From 20CM-4-69-16 sp035637455 (GTDB lineage: Bacteria > Gemmatimonadota > Gemmatimonadetes > Gemmatimonadales > GWC2-71-9), in NCBI GenBank assembly GCA_035637455.1, contig DASPXE010000101.1, forward strand, positions 1-44,071: a DNA stretch of 44,071 bases. Reading direction: 5' to 3'. The translations under genes were made by a program, and so were the position numbers. The notes beneath the pieces were generated by a model that was not told the DNA's origin, made no database searches, and was given only the letters and a program-made list of their open reading frames with translations. Shown here in pieces: positions 8,945-17,510 of this stretch; positions within the stretch are counted from its first letter, which is position 1, and every line of letters starts with the position of its first letter.

Positions 8945-9948
8945 CGGATGGCGCCTCCTTCCGCGAACTCCGCGCCGATGTCCTGATCGAGATGGCTCGC
9001 GACCATCTGGGCGGCGACTCGCACCGCGTTCATGATGGCTCGCGCGGGGGAGGCCCCGTGGCAGATGATGGCCACACCCTTCACGCCCAGCAGCGGTGCG
9101 CCGCCATACTCGGAGTAGTCGAGGAACTTGAACAGCTGCTTGACCTCGGGACGGCCCAGCACGTCGGGGAGCGCTTGCTTCAGCATTCCGGCGAACATGC
9201 GGCCGGCGGACTCATAGAACTTGAGGATCGCATTGCCGACGAAGCCGTCGCACACCACGACATCGATCTCGCCGCCCTTGCCCCGGCCCGCCAGGATGTC
9301 GCGCCCTTCCACGTTCCCGACGTAGCGGATCCCGGGAGTCTGCTTCAGGAGCTGGTGCGCTTCCTTGACGACGGCATTCCCCTTCTCGTCCTCTTCCCCG
9401 ACGTTCAGGAGCCCGACACCAGGGCTCGACCGCCCCATCACGTCCCGGGCGTACACCGAGCCCAGGTGCGCGAAGCCCACGAGCTCGCGCGCGTCGCAGT
9501 CCACGTTCGCCCCGCCGTCGATGACGAGCACCGGCCGGCCCGCGGTCGGAAATGGCGTGCCGATCGCCGCGCGCGCCACGCCCTCGTGCACGCGCAGCAT
9601 CAGGGTCGCGGCGGCCATGACGGCCCCGGTGTTGCCGGCGGAGATGAACGCGTCGGACTGACCCTTCTGCTGCAGGCCGAGCCCGACCGCGATGGAGGAG
9701 CGGCGCTTGCTCTTGATCGCGGCCAGCGGCTTTTCGCCCATCCCCACCACCTCCGGCGCCTCGACGACCTCGAGCCGCCCGCGGTCGACATCGCCGTGGG
9801 GCTTGAGGGCCGCCTCGATTTCCGCCGTGCGCCCCACGAGCTGGATGCGGAACGAGGGCGGCAGCTCGCGCAGCGCCTGCACCACCCCATCGACCTCCAT
9901 CCGCGGGGCCTCGTCGCCCCCCATCGCATCCAACGCGATGCGGATCAC
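8941..9948 (-). CDS. plsX: Phosphate acyltransferase PlsX
   Basis: PlsX makes acyl-phosphate from acyl-ACP, the donor for PlsY in phospholipid synthesis; it is a peripheral membrane enzyme. The 335-residue protein opens with IRIALDAMGGDEAPRMEVDG, followed by SAGNTGAVMAAA, RPVLVIDGGANVDC and VVCDGFVGNAILKFYE, all family hallmarks. The GTG start at 9948 follows the rpmF stop by one base. It sits in the usual yceD-rpmF-plsX-fabH order. Confidence 0.97.
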   Translation of the reverse strand: MIRIALDAMGGDEAPRMEVDGVVQALRELPPSFRIQLVGRTAEIEAALKPHGDVDRGRLEVVEAPEVVGMGEKPLAAIKSKRRSSIAVGLGLQQKGQSDAFISAGNTGAVMAAATLMLRVHEGVARAAIGTPFPTAGRPVLVIDGGANVDCDARELVGFAHLGSVYARDVMGRSSPGVGLLNVGEEDEKGNAVVKEAHQLLKQTPGIRYVGNVEGRDILAGRGKGGEIDVVVCDGFVGNAILKFYESAGRMFAGMLKQALPDVLGRPEVKQLFKFLDYSEYGGAPLLGVKGVAIICHGASPARAIMNAVRVAAQMVASHLDQDIGAEFAEGGAIR

Positions 9949-9949
9949 G

Positions 9950-10129
9950 TCAATCCTCGACCGCCACCCGCTGCTCCCCGCGGTAGTAGCCGCAGGTCGG
10001 GCAGACCCGGTGCGGCCGCTTCAGGTCGCCACACCGCGGGCACGGCTGGAGTGTGATGTGCGCCGCCTTGTAGTGCGTGCGGCGAGCGCGCTTCTTGCGC
10101 TTGGACGTTCTGCGTTTCGGTACGGCCAT
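9950..10129 (-). CDS. rpmF: 50S ribosomal protein L32
   Basis: A 59-residue ribosomal protein. The N-terminus MAVPKRRTSKRKKRARR is the L32 signature, and it has a zinc ribbon of C30, C33, C43 and C46 (CPRCGDLKRPHRVCPTC), the zinc-binding form. The ATG at 10129 is 13 bases after the yceD stop. The longer frame upstream starts inside yceD and is rejected. Confidence 0.97.
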   Translation of the reverse strand: MAVPKRRTSKRKKRARRTHYKAAHITLQPCPRCGDLKRPHRVCPTCGYYRGEQRVAVED

Positions 10130-10142
10130 GGAGTTGTCCTTG

Positions 10143-10652
10143 TCAGTTGCCGGGCTTGCCTTTGAGAGCGGCCAGCGCCTGCCAGCGCGCATCGGCGGCC
10201 GGCGGGCAGCCGCAGGGGCCCGCGTTCAAGTCCTTGCCACAGCGCGGGCACAGCCCGCGGCAGTCCTCCCGACACACCACCCACTGCGGCACAGCGAGCA
10301 ACAACTCCTCCCGCAGCGCGGGCCGGAGATCGATCTGCGTCGCGTCCCGCGCCAGTGCGTAGGAGTTCGGGTCCTCCAGCGCGTCCGGGTCCTGCGTGAA
10401 CAAGGCGTCGATGTCGGCCGCCACGGCCACCGCTACGGGCGCCAGACAGCGCCGGCATTCCCCGGCGACCCGCGTGCGCAGGGAGCCCCGCCAGTAGAAG
10501 CGCCCCTCGCCGGCGGCGTGCAACCGGCCGATGAGGCGCACCGGCCCGGCGAGAGCGACCTCCAGCTGCTCGAAGAGCGGATCGTCTCCCGCCAGCTCGG
10601 CGTGGGTATCGACGGGGCCGCTGGACAGCTCGCGCAGGTCGACCTGTAACAT
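10143..10652 (-). CDS. yceD: YceD/DUF177 family protein
   Basis: A 169-residue protein of the DUF177/YceD family. In E. coli and plants, members are linked to 23S rRNA accumulation, and the gene almost always precedes rpmF. Eight cysteines fall in recognisable places: C66 and C69 (CRRC), then C127, C131, C135, C138, C147 and C149 in the C-terminal metal-binding-like tail. The start ATG at 10652 lies nine bases from a good -10 box, so the transcript may be leaderless or nearly so. It is the first gene of the lipid operon. Confidence 0.93.
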   Translation of the reverse strand: MLQVDLRELSSGPVDTHAELAGDDPLFEQLEVALAGPVRLIGRLHAAGEGRFYWRGSLRTRVAGECRRCLAPVAVAVAADIDALFTQDPDALEDPNSYALARDATQIDLRPALREELLLAVPQWVVCREDCRGLCPRCGKDLNAGPCGCPPAADARWQALAALKGKPGN

Positions 10653-10661
10653 AGACGAGCG

Positions 10662-10690
10662 AACCTAAACCCTTGTGGGACTTGCGTCAA
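10662..10690 (-). promoter_or_regulatory. Sigma70-type promoter for the yceD-rpmF-fab operon
   Basis: On the minus strand TTGACG (10690-10685) and TAGGTT (10667-10662) are separated by exactly 17 bases. The -35 box overlaps the ndk stop codon. Initiation six to eight bases after the -10 box would fall within three bases of the yceD ATG, and there is no Shine-Dalgarno sequence, which suggests a (near-)leaderless mRNA. Confidence 0.6.
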
Positions 10691-11106
10691 GCAAGCTCGC
10701 GCAGTTCCCGCTCCGGAAAGAAAAACCCGACCTCCCGTGCGGCCGAGTCCACCGAGTCCGAGGCGTGGATCGCGTTCCGTTCCTTGGACTCGGCGTACAG
10801 CTGGCGCACCGTCCCGGGCTTCGCTTCGGCGGGATCGGTGGCGCCGATCACCTCGCGCAGCCGCGCGACGGCGTCGTCGCGCTCGAGCGCCAGCGCCAGT
10901 GCGGGCCCGGACGTCATGAACGCGACGAGGGGGCGGTAAAACGGCCGCTCGCGGTGCACCTCGTAGAACGCCTCGGCCTGGCCGGTGGTGAGCTTCACGA
11001 GGCGCGCCGCGCGGATTTGGAACCCGGCGCCCTCGAGATGGGCGAGGATCTTTCCGGTCTTGCCGGCGCGCACGGCGTCCGGTTTGATGATAGCGAGTGT
11101 GAGCAT
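10687..11106 (-). CDS. ndk: Nucleoside diphosphate kinase
   Basis: Ndk transfers the gamma-phosphate of ATP to other NDPs through a phosphohistidine. The 139-residue protein has H114 in the signature NAIHASDSVDSA and the N-terminal LAIIKPDAV. The ATG at 11106 has no visible Shine-Dalgarno sequence; its leader is C-rich and contains a direct repeat (see findings). It is the last gene of the run that begins at nuoA. SucCD can form ATP or GTP, so Ndk fits as the nucleotide balancer. Confidence 0.97.
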   Translation of the reverse strand: MLTLAIIKPDAVRAGKTGKILAHLEGAGFQIRAARLVKLTTGQAEAFYEVHRERPFYRPLVAFMTSGPALALALERDDAVARLREVIGATDPAEAKPGTVRQLYAESKERNAIHASDSVDSAAREVGFFFPERELRELA

Positions 11107-11130
11107 CGGGTGTCGGGGGGGGATCGGGTG

Positions 11131-12039
11131 TCAGGGCGCAATCAGGCGGCGAACGACATCCGCGCGCGTCAGGAAGCCGACCACGACGCCTTCGCGGACC
11201 ACGGGGAAGCGGTCGACGTCTTTCGAGCTCATCAGGTTGGCGACGTCGCTCAGCGTCTGGTCCTCCGACAGGCACAGCACCGAGCGGGCCATCGCGTCCT
11301 TCACCGGGATGGCCCGGGGGTCCGCCGCGCCGCGCTGTAGCTGGCTCCGCGTCGGCGCACGGACCTCGCCGGTCTTGGTGCGCTGCAGAAAGTCGGGCAT
11401 CAGGTGCCGCAGCAGCTCGCGGTGGGTCACCATGCCGATGAGCGCGCCCGAGTCGTCCACCACGGGCATCGCCCGGATGTCGTGCTCGATCATCGTGTGC
11501 GCCACCTCGCCGAGGGTTTGCGCCGGCCGCACCGTGAAGACGTGGGACGTCATGATGTCGCGGACCGTGAGCTGGCTCGGCAGCTGCACGGCGTCGAGGG
11601 CCGTGAGGTGGACCACCTGCTCCGCCGTCTTCGCGGCAAGCAGGGCGAGCACGGTCTCTGGATCGGACAGGGTGCGGGCGAACGCCCCGACGACCTGGAG
11701 GTAGAGCGCCGCGTCGCGCAGCGGGGCCACGATGAAGATCACGATGCGGGCGGCGCGGTGGGGGTCCTTCTCCCAACGGATCGGCGTCGGAGAGATTCCC
11801 ACCGCCGTGACGAGACGGCGCACCGCCTCGGTGCGGAAGTGCGGGAGGAAGGCGTGCTCCCCGACCGACACCATGTCCTCGGGCCACGTGTGGCGGATCA
11901 CGGCGTTGAGACGCTGGGGCTCGGCCACGGCGCCCGCTTGAACGAGTTGGTCGGCGAGCCGCTCGGTGGCCTCCTTGACGGTGCCGGCGCGCAGCGGGAC
12001 GATGATGTGCTCGGGGCTCAAGACGTCGGTGAGCTTCAC
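11131..12039 (-). CDS. PTS EIIA (fructose-type) domain fused to a CBS pair
   Basis: A 302-residue, probably regulatory protein. Residues 1 to about 146 look like a PTS EIIA type-2 domain (VKLTDVLSPEHIIVPL..., VSVGEHAFLPHFRTEAV), with the phospho-acceptor histidine kept as H67. Residues from about 153 carry two CBS motifs (TVRDIMTSHVFTV...AMPVVDD, and PVKDAMARSVLCL...RFPVVREGVVVGFLTRADVV), a module that commonly binds AMP/ATP. No catalytic domain follows. The GTG at 12039 has AAGGAG upstream and overlaps the sucD stop by four bases. No EI, HPr or EIIB/C lies in the window. My inference is that it senses phosphotransfer and adenylate state for this energy operon. Confidence 0.85.
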   Translation of the reverse strand: MKLTDVLSPEHIIVPLRAGTVKEATERLADQLVQAGAVAEPQRLNAVIRHTWPEDMVSVGEHAFLPHFRTEAVRRLVTAVGISPTPIRWEKDPHRAARIVIFIVAPLRDAALYLQVVGAFARTLSDPETVLALLAAKTAEQVVHLTALDAVQLPSQLTVRDIMTSHVFTVRPAQTLGEVAHTMIEHDIRAMPVVDDSGALIGMVTHRELLRHLMPDFLQRTKTGEVRAPTRSQLQRGAADPRAIPVKDAMARSVLCLSEDQTLSDVANLMSSKDVDRFPVVREGVVVGFLTRADVVRRLIAP

Positions 12040-12905
12040 AGTCGCTCCTTGAGGAGCGGCGCGACGTCGGCCGGCCGCTTCATCACCGAGATTCCGGCGC
12101 GCGCGAACGCCGCCATTTTCTCCGCCGCGGTGCCGCTCGAGCCCGAGATGATGGCGCCGGCGTGGCCCATGCGGCGCCCGGGAGGGGCGGTCTGCCCGGC
12201 GATGAAGCCGATCACGGGCTTGGTCATCCCCTTCGCGACGAACTCGGCGGCTTGTTGCTCGTCGGTGCCGCCGATCTCGCCGATCATCACCACGGCGTCC
12301 GTCTCCGGGTCCGCCTGGAACGCCGAGAGGCAGTGGGTGAAGTGCGTACCGATCAACGGATCGCCGCCGATGCCGACGCACGTGGACTGGCCGAACCCGT
12401 GGGTCGAGAGCTGGTGCACGATCTCATAGGTGAGCGTGCCGCTCCGCGACACGACCCCGACGCGCCCCGGCTTGCAGATGTTGCCGGGGATGATCCCGAC
12501 CTTGCTCTGCGCCGGCGAGATCAGGCCGGGGCAGTTGGGGCCGATGAGCCGCGCGCCGCGCTCGTGCAGGTAAGGCAGCACCTTCGTCATGTCGAGCACC
12601 GGGATGCCTTCGGTGATGCAGACGATCAGCCCGAGCCCGGCGTCGGCCGCCTCGTAAATGGCCGAGGCGGCGACGGCGGCCGGCACGTAAATTACGGCGG
12701 TGTTGGCCCGGGTGTCGCGCACCGCGTCCGCCACGGTGTCGAATACCGGCACCACGCCGTCGAACAGCTGCCCGCCCTTCCCCGGCGTCACGCCCGCCAC
12801 GACCTTGGTGCCGTAGCCGATCATCTGGCGCGTGTGGAACGAGCCGTCGCGGCCGGTGATTCCCTGGACCAGCAAGCGCGTGCCCTGGTCGATGAAGACG
12901 CTCAC
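12036..12905 (-). CDS. sucD: Succinyl-CoA synthetase alpha subunit
   Basis: The alpha subunit binds CoA and carries the phosphohistidine intermediate of succinyl-CoA synthetase (TCA cycle, substrate-level ATP/GTP formation). The 289-residue length equals that of E. coli SucD. Visible motifs are QGITGRDGSFHTRQM, IGPNCPGLISP, and H248 in GRRMGHAGAIISG. The GTG at 12905 overlaps the sucC stop, and its own stop overlaps the EIIA-CBS gene, so three genes are coupled. Confidence 0.98.
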   Translation of the reverse strand: MSVFIDQGTRLLVQGITGRDGSFHTRQMIGYGTKVVAGVTPGKGGQLFDGVVPVFDTVADAVRDTRANTAVIYVPAAVAASAIYEAADAGLGLIVCITEGIPVLDMTKVLPYLHERGARLIGPNCPGLISPAQSKVGIIPGNICKPGRVGVVSRSGTLTYEIVHQLSTHGFGQSTCVGIGGDPLIGTHFTHCLSAFQADPETDAVVMIGEIGGTDEQQAAEFVAKGMTKPVIGFIAGQTAPPGRRMGHAGAIISGSSGTAAEKMAAFARAGISVMKRPADVAPLLKERL

Positions 12906-14056
12906 GCCGCCCCCGCCGCCCCCGCCGCCCGTGCCCGCGCCACCGCCTGCTGCACGGCCTCGTCCATGTCGGTGAGCGCCGAGAAGCCGGCGGCCGTGAG
13001 GATGCGCACCGCCTCCGCCTCGTTCGTGCCGGTGAGCCGGATGACGAGCGGGACGTGGAGGGGAAACTGTTGCGTGGCCTGCACGATGCCGTTCGCCACG
13101 TCGTCGCACCGGGTGATGCCGCCGAAAATGTTGAAGAGAATCGCCTTCACGTGCGGGTCTGCGGTGATGATGCGCAGCGCAGCGACTACCTTCTGCGGGT
13201 TGGAGCTGCCTCCGATGTCGAGGAAATTGGCGGGCGCGCCGCCGTAGTACTGCACCAGGTCCATCGTCGCCATCGCGAGCCCGGCGCCGTTCACGCAGCA
13301 GCCGACCGACCCGTCCAGCTTGATGAAGGTGAGCCCCGCCTCCCGCGCCTGTACCTCGGACGGCGCCTCCGCCGAGGCGTCCCGCAGCGCGGCGATCTCG
13401 GGGCGGCGGTCGAGCTCGTTGTCGTCGATCACCATCTTGGCGTCGAGCGCGAGGATTTTCCCAGCCGGCGTGGCGACGAGCGGGTTGATCTCCACGAGCG
13501 ACGCACCTACCGCGTAGCACGCGGCGTACAGATTTCCCATGATCCCCGCCGCGCTGCGCGCCTGGCCGACGTCCCGGTAGAGCCGGAGGGCGAGGCCGAG
13601 CGCCTGGTGTGGCAGCAGCCCGTAACGCGGGTCGATCGCAACGCGGTGGATCCGCTCGGGCGTCGTGGCCGCCACTGCTTCGATATCGATGCCGCCCGCG
13701 GCGCTCACCATGAGCACGGGGCGCTGCGAGGCGCGGTCGACGATGATCCCGACGTAGCTCTCGGACGCGATGTCGGCCGCCGGCGTCACCAGAACCTTGT
13801 GAACGGTGAGCCCCTTGATCGTCATCCCCAGGATTTGGGACGCATGCGCGGCCGCCTCGGCGGCGTTCGCCGCGAGCTTGACACCCCCTGCCTTGCCCCG
13901 CCCCCCCGCGTGCACCTGGGCTTTCACCACGACCTTGCCGCCCAGGCGCTGCGCGATGGCGCGGGCCTCGGCCGGGCTCTCGGCGACCGCGCCGTCCGGG
14001 ACGGGGATGCCATGACGCTTGAGGATATCCCGCGCCTGATACTCGTGCAGGTTCAC
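12902..14056 (-). CDS. sucC: Succinyl-CoA synthetase beta subunit
   Basis: The 384-residue beta subunit holds the ATP-grasp nucleotide site. It starts MNLHEYQARDILKRHGIPVPDG, has VVKAQVHAGGRGKAGGVK, EINPL and the C-terminal FNIFGGITRCDDVANGI typical of the family. The GTG at 14056 overlaps the carbamate kinase stop (GTGA). The C-terminus is alanine-rich (ARARAAGAAGAA). Nucleotide preference (ADP or GDP) cannot be decided by eye. Confidence 0.98.
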   Translation of the reverse strand: MNLHEYQARDILKRHGIPVPDGAVAESPAEARAIAQRLGGKVVVKAQVHAGGRGKAGGVKLAANAAEAAAHASQILGMTIKGLTVHKVLVTPAADIASESYVGIIVDRASQRPVLMVSAAGGIDIEAVAATTPERIHRVAIDPRYGLLPHQALGLALRLYRDVGQARSAAGIMGNLYAACYAVGASLVEINPLVATPAGKILALDAKMVIDDNELDRRPEIAALRDASAEAPSEVQAREAGLTFIKLDGSVGCCVNGAGLAMATMDLVQYYGGAPANFLDIGGSSNPQKVVAALRIITADPHVKAILFNIFGGITRCDDVANGIVQATQQFPLHVPLVIRLTGTNEAEAVRILTAAGFSALTDMDEAVQQAVARARAAGAAGAA

Positions 14057-15015
14057 GCGCGCTCCAAGGTGATCGTGGTGCCGGCCTCGCCCCGCAATGC
14101 GGGCAGACCTTGAGCCAGCTCGGCGATGATGGCGCGTCGGCTGGCGTCCCCCCCGCCCGCGCGTACGAAGTCCGCCGCCGCCTCGACCTTGGGACGCATG
14201 CTTCCCGTGCCGAGCTCTTTCCCGGCGAGCAGGTGATCCGCGCTCGGGAGGTCCAGGTGCCGAATCGCCCGTTGGTGCTTCGTGCCGAACCCGTGGTACA
14301 CGGCGTCCACGTTAGTGAGGATCAACAGTACATCGGCGCTGATCTCGCGACCCAGGATCGCCGCGACGCGGTCCTTGTCGGCCACGGCGTCGATTCCCTC
14401 GAAGCCCAGGACCGGGTCGTTGTAGACCGGCGGCCCGCCGCCCCCGCATGCGACGACGATGTGCCCGGCGGCGACCAGGTGGTGGATCATGTCCCGCTCC
14501 ACCACGGCGATCGGCTTCGGGCTCGGCGCGAGCCGCCGCCAGCGGCCCGGCTGCTCCTCCCGGACTGGAACGCCGCGCGCCAGGAGCCGCGCCACCCGGG
14601 TCGCGTCGAGTGCGTGCCCGATCGGCTTGGTCGGGATGCGCAGGTTCGGATCGTTCGCGTCGCACAGCGTCTGCGTGACGAGCGTGACGACCTGCCGCTC
14701 GACACCTACGCGTGCGAGGGCGTTCTGGAGCGACTGCTGGATCATGTAGCCCATCCACCCCGCCGTCGCCGCGACCAGCACGCCCAGCGGCAGGGGCTCC
14801 ACCTGGTCCGCAGCGAGCTCGTTGCGCGCCAGCTCGTCGCCCACCTGCGGACCGTTGCCGTGCACCAGGGCGATCGCCCACCCCTCGCGCGCCAGGTCCA
14901 CGATCGGCGCCAGGCTCTCGCGCGTGTGCCGGAACTGGTTCGCGATGGTGGGCCGCTCTCCCGGTGGTGCGACTGCGTTCCCGCCCACCGCCACGACGAT
15001 CGTCCCGGGTCTCAC
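14053..15015 (-). CDS. arcC: Carbamate kinase
   Basis: Carbamate kinase makes ATP from carbamoyl phosphate, or the reverse. The 320-residue protein has the amino acid kinase start VVAVGGNAV, LVHGNGPQVGDE, the family-specific ACGGGGPPVYNDP, EGIDAVADKD and the closing LGTGSMRPKVEAA. I chose the GTG at 15015, 11 bases after the UPF0182 stop. No arginine deiminase, ornithine carbamoyltransferase or allantoin genes are nearby, so the carbamoyl phosphate source is unknown. It overlaps sucC by four bases, pairing two enzymes of substrate-level phosphorylation. Confidence 0.92.
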   Translation of the reverse strand: MRPGTIVVAVGGNAVAPPGERPTIANQFRHTRESLAPIVDLAREGWAIALVHGNGPQVGDELARNELAADQVEPLPLGVLVAATAGWMGYMIQQSLQNALARVGVERQVVTLVTQTLCDANDPNLRIPTKPIGHALDATRVARLLARGVPVREEQPGRWRRLAPSPKPIAVVERDMIHHLVAAGHIVVACGGGGPPVYNDPVLGFEGIDAVADKDRVAAILGREISADVLLILTNVDAVYHGFGTKHQRAIRHLDLPSADHLLAGKELGTGSMRPKVEAAADFVRAGGGDASRRAIIAELAQGLPALRGEAGTTITLERA

Positions 15016-15026
15016 GGCGGCGCAAC

Positions 15027-17510
15027 CTAGCGCGGCCCCGAGGCGGGAGCAAGCGTGCGCCGGCCCAGATCGAGCAGCTGCTTCAGCTGCCGGTAGTAGC
15101 GTCCGAAAGCCTCGAGATCGCCCGCGGCAAGCGCGGCGTCGGCCTGGGCAGCGAGCCGGCGCGCCTCCTCCCAACGGGCCGCGAGCGAGGTGTCCGCGGC
15201 CAAGTGCTCGCCGCGCCCCGCGGCCAAGAGGTCGCGCAAAGCGGCCCACGGTGTCGCTCCCTGGCCGCGCCGGTCGCTCCAGGTGAGAAACACGGCGTCG
15301 ATGCCGGCGGGCGGGCCTCCGGCCACCGGCTCGTTGAACAGCGCCTGCTCCGAAAACAGCAGGCCGCCGACGTTCCACAGTCGGAGCACGCCGGGGGCGG
15401 TGGGCGGCTGCGGCGAACCCACCAGCACGCCGGGCAGGCGCACGGTGGGGCTGGGGCGCCAGGCGTACAGCTCCGGCCCCTGCGGTCCGATCGTCGCGGC
15501 CACGAGCGCCGCGACCTCTCTTGGCGTGCCGGTCTCGAACCCCTGGGCGGTCCAGACGCGCGTCTCCCCTCCCGCTTCGGTGACGGGCGCGACCAGCTCG
15601 AACGGCTCGCGCGAGCGCGGCAGCCAGGCGGCCGAGTCGGTACGCGCCGGCGCCACGAGCGCGGCCGCGATCCGGAACGCCTGGCGCGGATACGGTAGCT
15701 GCGACCGGAGCGCTGCCGGGAGACTGTCGCTCGGCTGCACCAGAGGGTCGAGGACGCGGGCCCACGTTGCTGCGAGCGAGTCGGCGCCGGGTGCCAAGTA
15801 GAGGCGCGTCTCACCGCTCGCCGCGCTGACGGCGCCGACGAGGCCCGCGCGCAGGTAGCGGACGGGGCGCCCTTGCCACTCGAGCCGCCGCACCAGCGGG
15901 AACGCCTCCGATTCGAGATACCCGTAGGCGACCCACCAGAGCGTGCCGTCGGCCACCAGCGGCCCGGGGGCGTCGAACCTGGCGAACGGCGCGAGCCGCT
16001 GCAGCCGCTCCACGACGTCGCGGCGCCACAGCACCAGCAACCCGTCGGTCTCCTTGCGCGTCAGCTCCGGGCTCTGCAACGCCCACGCGAGCGCGGTGCG
16101 TCGCCACGAGCCGGCGAGCGCGATGCCCGACGTACGGAGCGCCGGCCAGCTGTCCGCCGCCACGACGGCGAACTCGCGGAATCCCGGTCCGAACCAGGCG
16201 GCCGAGTCGCGCGTGGCGAGGGGAGCGAAGCGCAGCCCGCTGTCCGCCTCCACGGCGACGACCGGCCGGCCGGCGTGCGCCCAGCCGCCCCGATGCACGT
16301 CGGTCCACAGCGGCGCCGGCTGGAGATGCATGACCGCATCGAGGTCGGGCATTTGGGCGACGAGCCAGGTGGCGCGGCGATCGCCGAGGCCGTGCGCCGA
16401 CAACGCGATCCCCGCCACCTGGCTGTGCGGACCCAGCAGCTGCGGCGCGCGCCGGGCCGTCGCCGTGCCGACGCGGCCGGGATCCCACAGCGGCAACGCC
16501 AGCACCGCCGCCTCCGCCGTCGGCCACGCTGGGGGGGCCCGGTCCGCCAACGACTCGGCGCCGAATGCGAGCCGCTCCAGGCGCGTCCGCTCCGTGAGGA
16601 ACGTGGCGTCCGCATCCGGGGCGGCGCCGTGCCAGACCGCGGGGACCACCAGGTACACGATGGCCGCCGCGCCGAGCAGCGTGCTCCAGCTCGCGACGAG
16701 CAGCGCCGGCCGGTCGCGCACCGCCCACACGAGACTGGCGATCGTCGCGATGGTCGCGAGTGCCGTCACGAACGCGGCGCCGGGGAGGCGCACCTCGAGT
16801 GTGCCCCGGTCGAGCGCGCCGTGCAGCCCGGCCACGGTTTCCGCGGGGTCGAGCACGGCGCCCCACGCGAGCGCCAGGGCCGTCGCGGCGAGCAGCAACC
16901 CGAGGTGGCCGCGCGCGTGCGCGCTCGCCTGGGGGAGCCAGCGGCGAAAGCGCAGCGATCCCATGCCGAGATACAGGAGGGCGACGAGGATAGTGCCCGT
17001 CACGCTGGCGCGGAGGAACAGGCCGTGCATCCGCTCGAGCCAGGGGAGTTGGCCCACGTAAAAGCCGAGGTCGCGCTGGAGCAGCGGGTCGGCGACCCCG
17101 AAGCGCGGAGCGTGCGCCGCGAGCCGCGCCGCCATCCACCAGTCCCCGGTCCCGAGGGCGAGCAGCAAGCCGAAGACGAGGCCGGTAGTGATGGTGCCGC
17201 CGAGCAACACGCGCTGGGGCACCGCTTCCACGATCTCGAGATCGCCGAGCCGGCGCGGCAGCTGCACCGAGCCGATGGCCCGGTACACGAGGAACACGTT
17301 GCCGGTGCCCCACCCGATCGTGAGCAGCAGGATCAGCCCGCTCACGAGCCGAGCGACGTCGTGTCCCACGACGTAGACGTGTCCGCCCGGGACACTCGCG
17401 GCCCACGCCCGCTCGGCGATCTCGAGCGCTAGCCAACGCCCGCCCACGAGCACCACGACCAGCGCGGCGGCGCCGGCGACCAACCACGACCGCCGGCGCG
17501 CGCGGGTCAC
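15027..17510 (-). CDS. UPF0182 (COG1615) family membrane protein
   Basis: An 827-residue protein of the UPF0182 family, whose function is unknown. About seven hydrophobic segments occupy the first 300 residues (the first follows RARRRSW), including DPLLQRDLGFYVGQLPWLE, which matches the family motif DPxxxxDxxFYxFxLP. A large, probably extracytoplasmic region follows with repeated PLVQP-, SLPAALRSQLPYP- and LYLAPGADSL-type segments, ending in a helical tail (YYRQLKQLLDLGRR). The GTG at 17510 overlaps the phosphomutase stop (GTGA), much better than the 123-residue upstream extension, which is out-of-frame shadow of that gene. Confidence 0.85.
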   Translation of the reverse strand: MTRARRRSWLVAGAAALVVVLVGGRWLALEIAERAWAASVPGGHVYVVGHDVARLVSGLILLLTIGWGTGNVFLVYRAIGSVQLPRRLGDLEIVEAVPQRVLLGGTITTGLVFGLLLALGTGDWWMAARLAAHAPRFGVADPLLQRDLGFYVGQLPWLERMHGLFLRASVTGTILVALLYLGMGSLRFRRWLPQASAHARGHLGLLLAATALALAWGAVLDPAETVAGLHGALDRGTLEVRLPGAAFVTALATIATIASLVWAVRDRPALLVASWSTLLGAAAIVYLVVPAVWHGAAPDADATFLTERTRLERLAFGAESLADRAPPAWPTAEAAVLALPLWDPGRVGTATARRAPQLLGPHSQVAGIALSAHGLGDRRATWLVAQMPDLDAVMHLQPAPLWTDVHRGGWAHAGRPVVAVEADSGLRFAPLATRDSAAWFGPGFREFAVVAADSWPALRTSGIALAGSWRRTALAWALQSPELTRKETDGLLVLWRRDVVERLQRLAPFARFDAPGPLVADGTLWWVAYGYLESEAFPLVRRLEWQGRPVRYLRAGLVGAVSAASGETRLYLAPGADSLAATWARVLDPLVQPSDSLPAALRSQLPYPRQAFRIAAALVAPARTDSAAWLPRSREPFELVAPVTEAGGETRVWTAQGFETGTPREVAALVAATIGPQGPELYAWRPSPTVRLPGVLVGSPQPPTAPGVLRLWNVGGLLFSEQALFNEPVAGGPPAGIDAVFLTWSDRRGQGATPWAALRDLLAAGRGEHLAADTSLAARWEEARRLAAQADAALAAGDLEAFGRYYRQLKQLLDLGRRTLAPASGPR

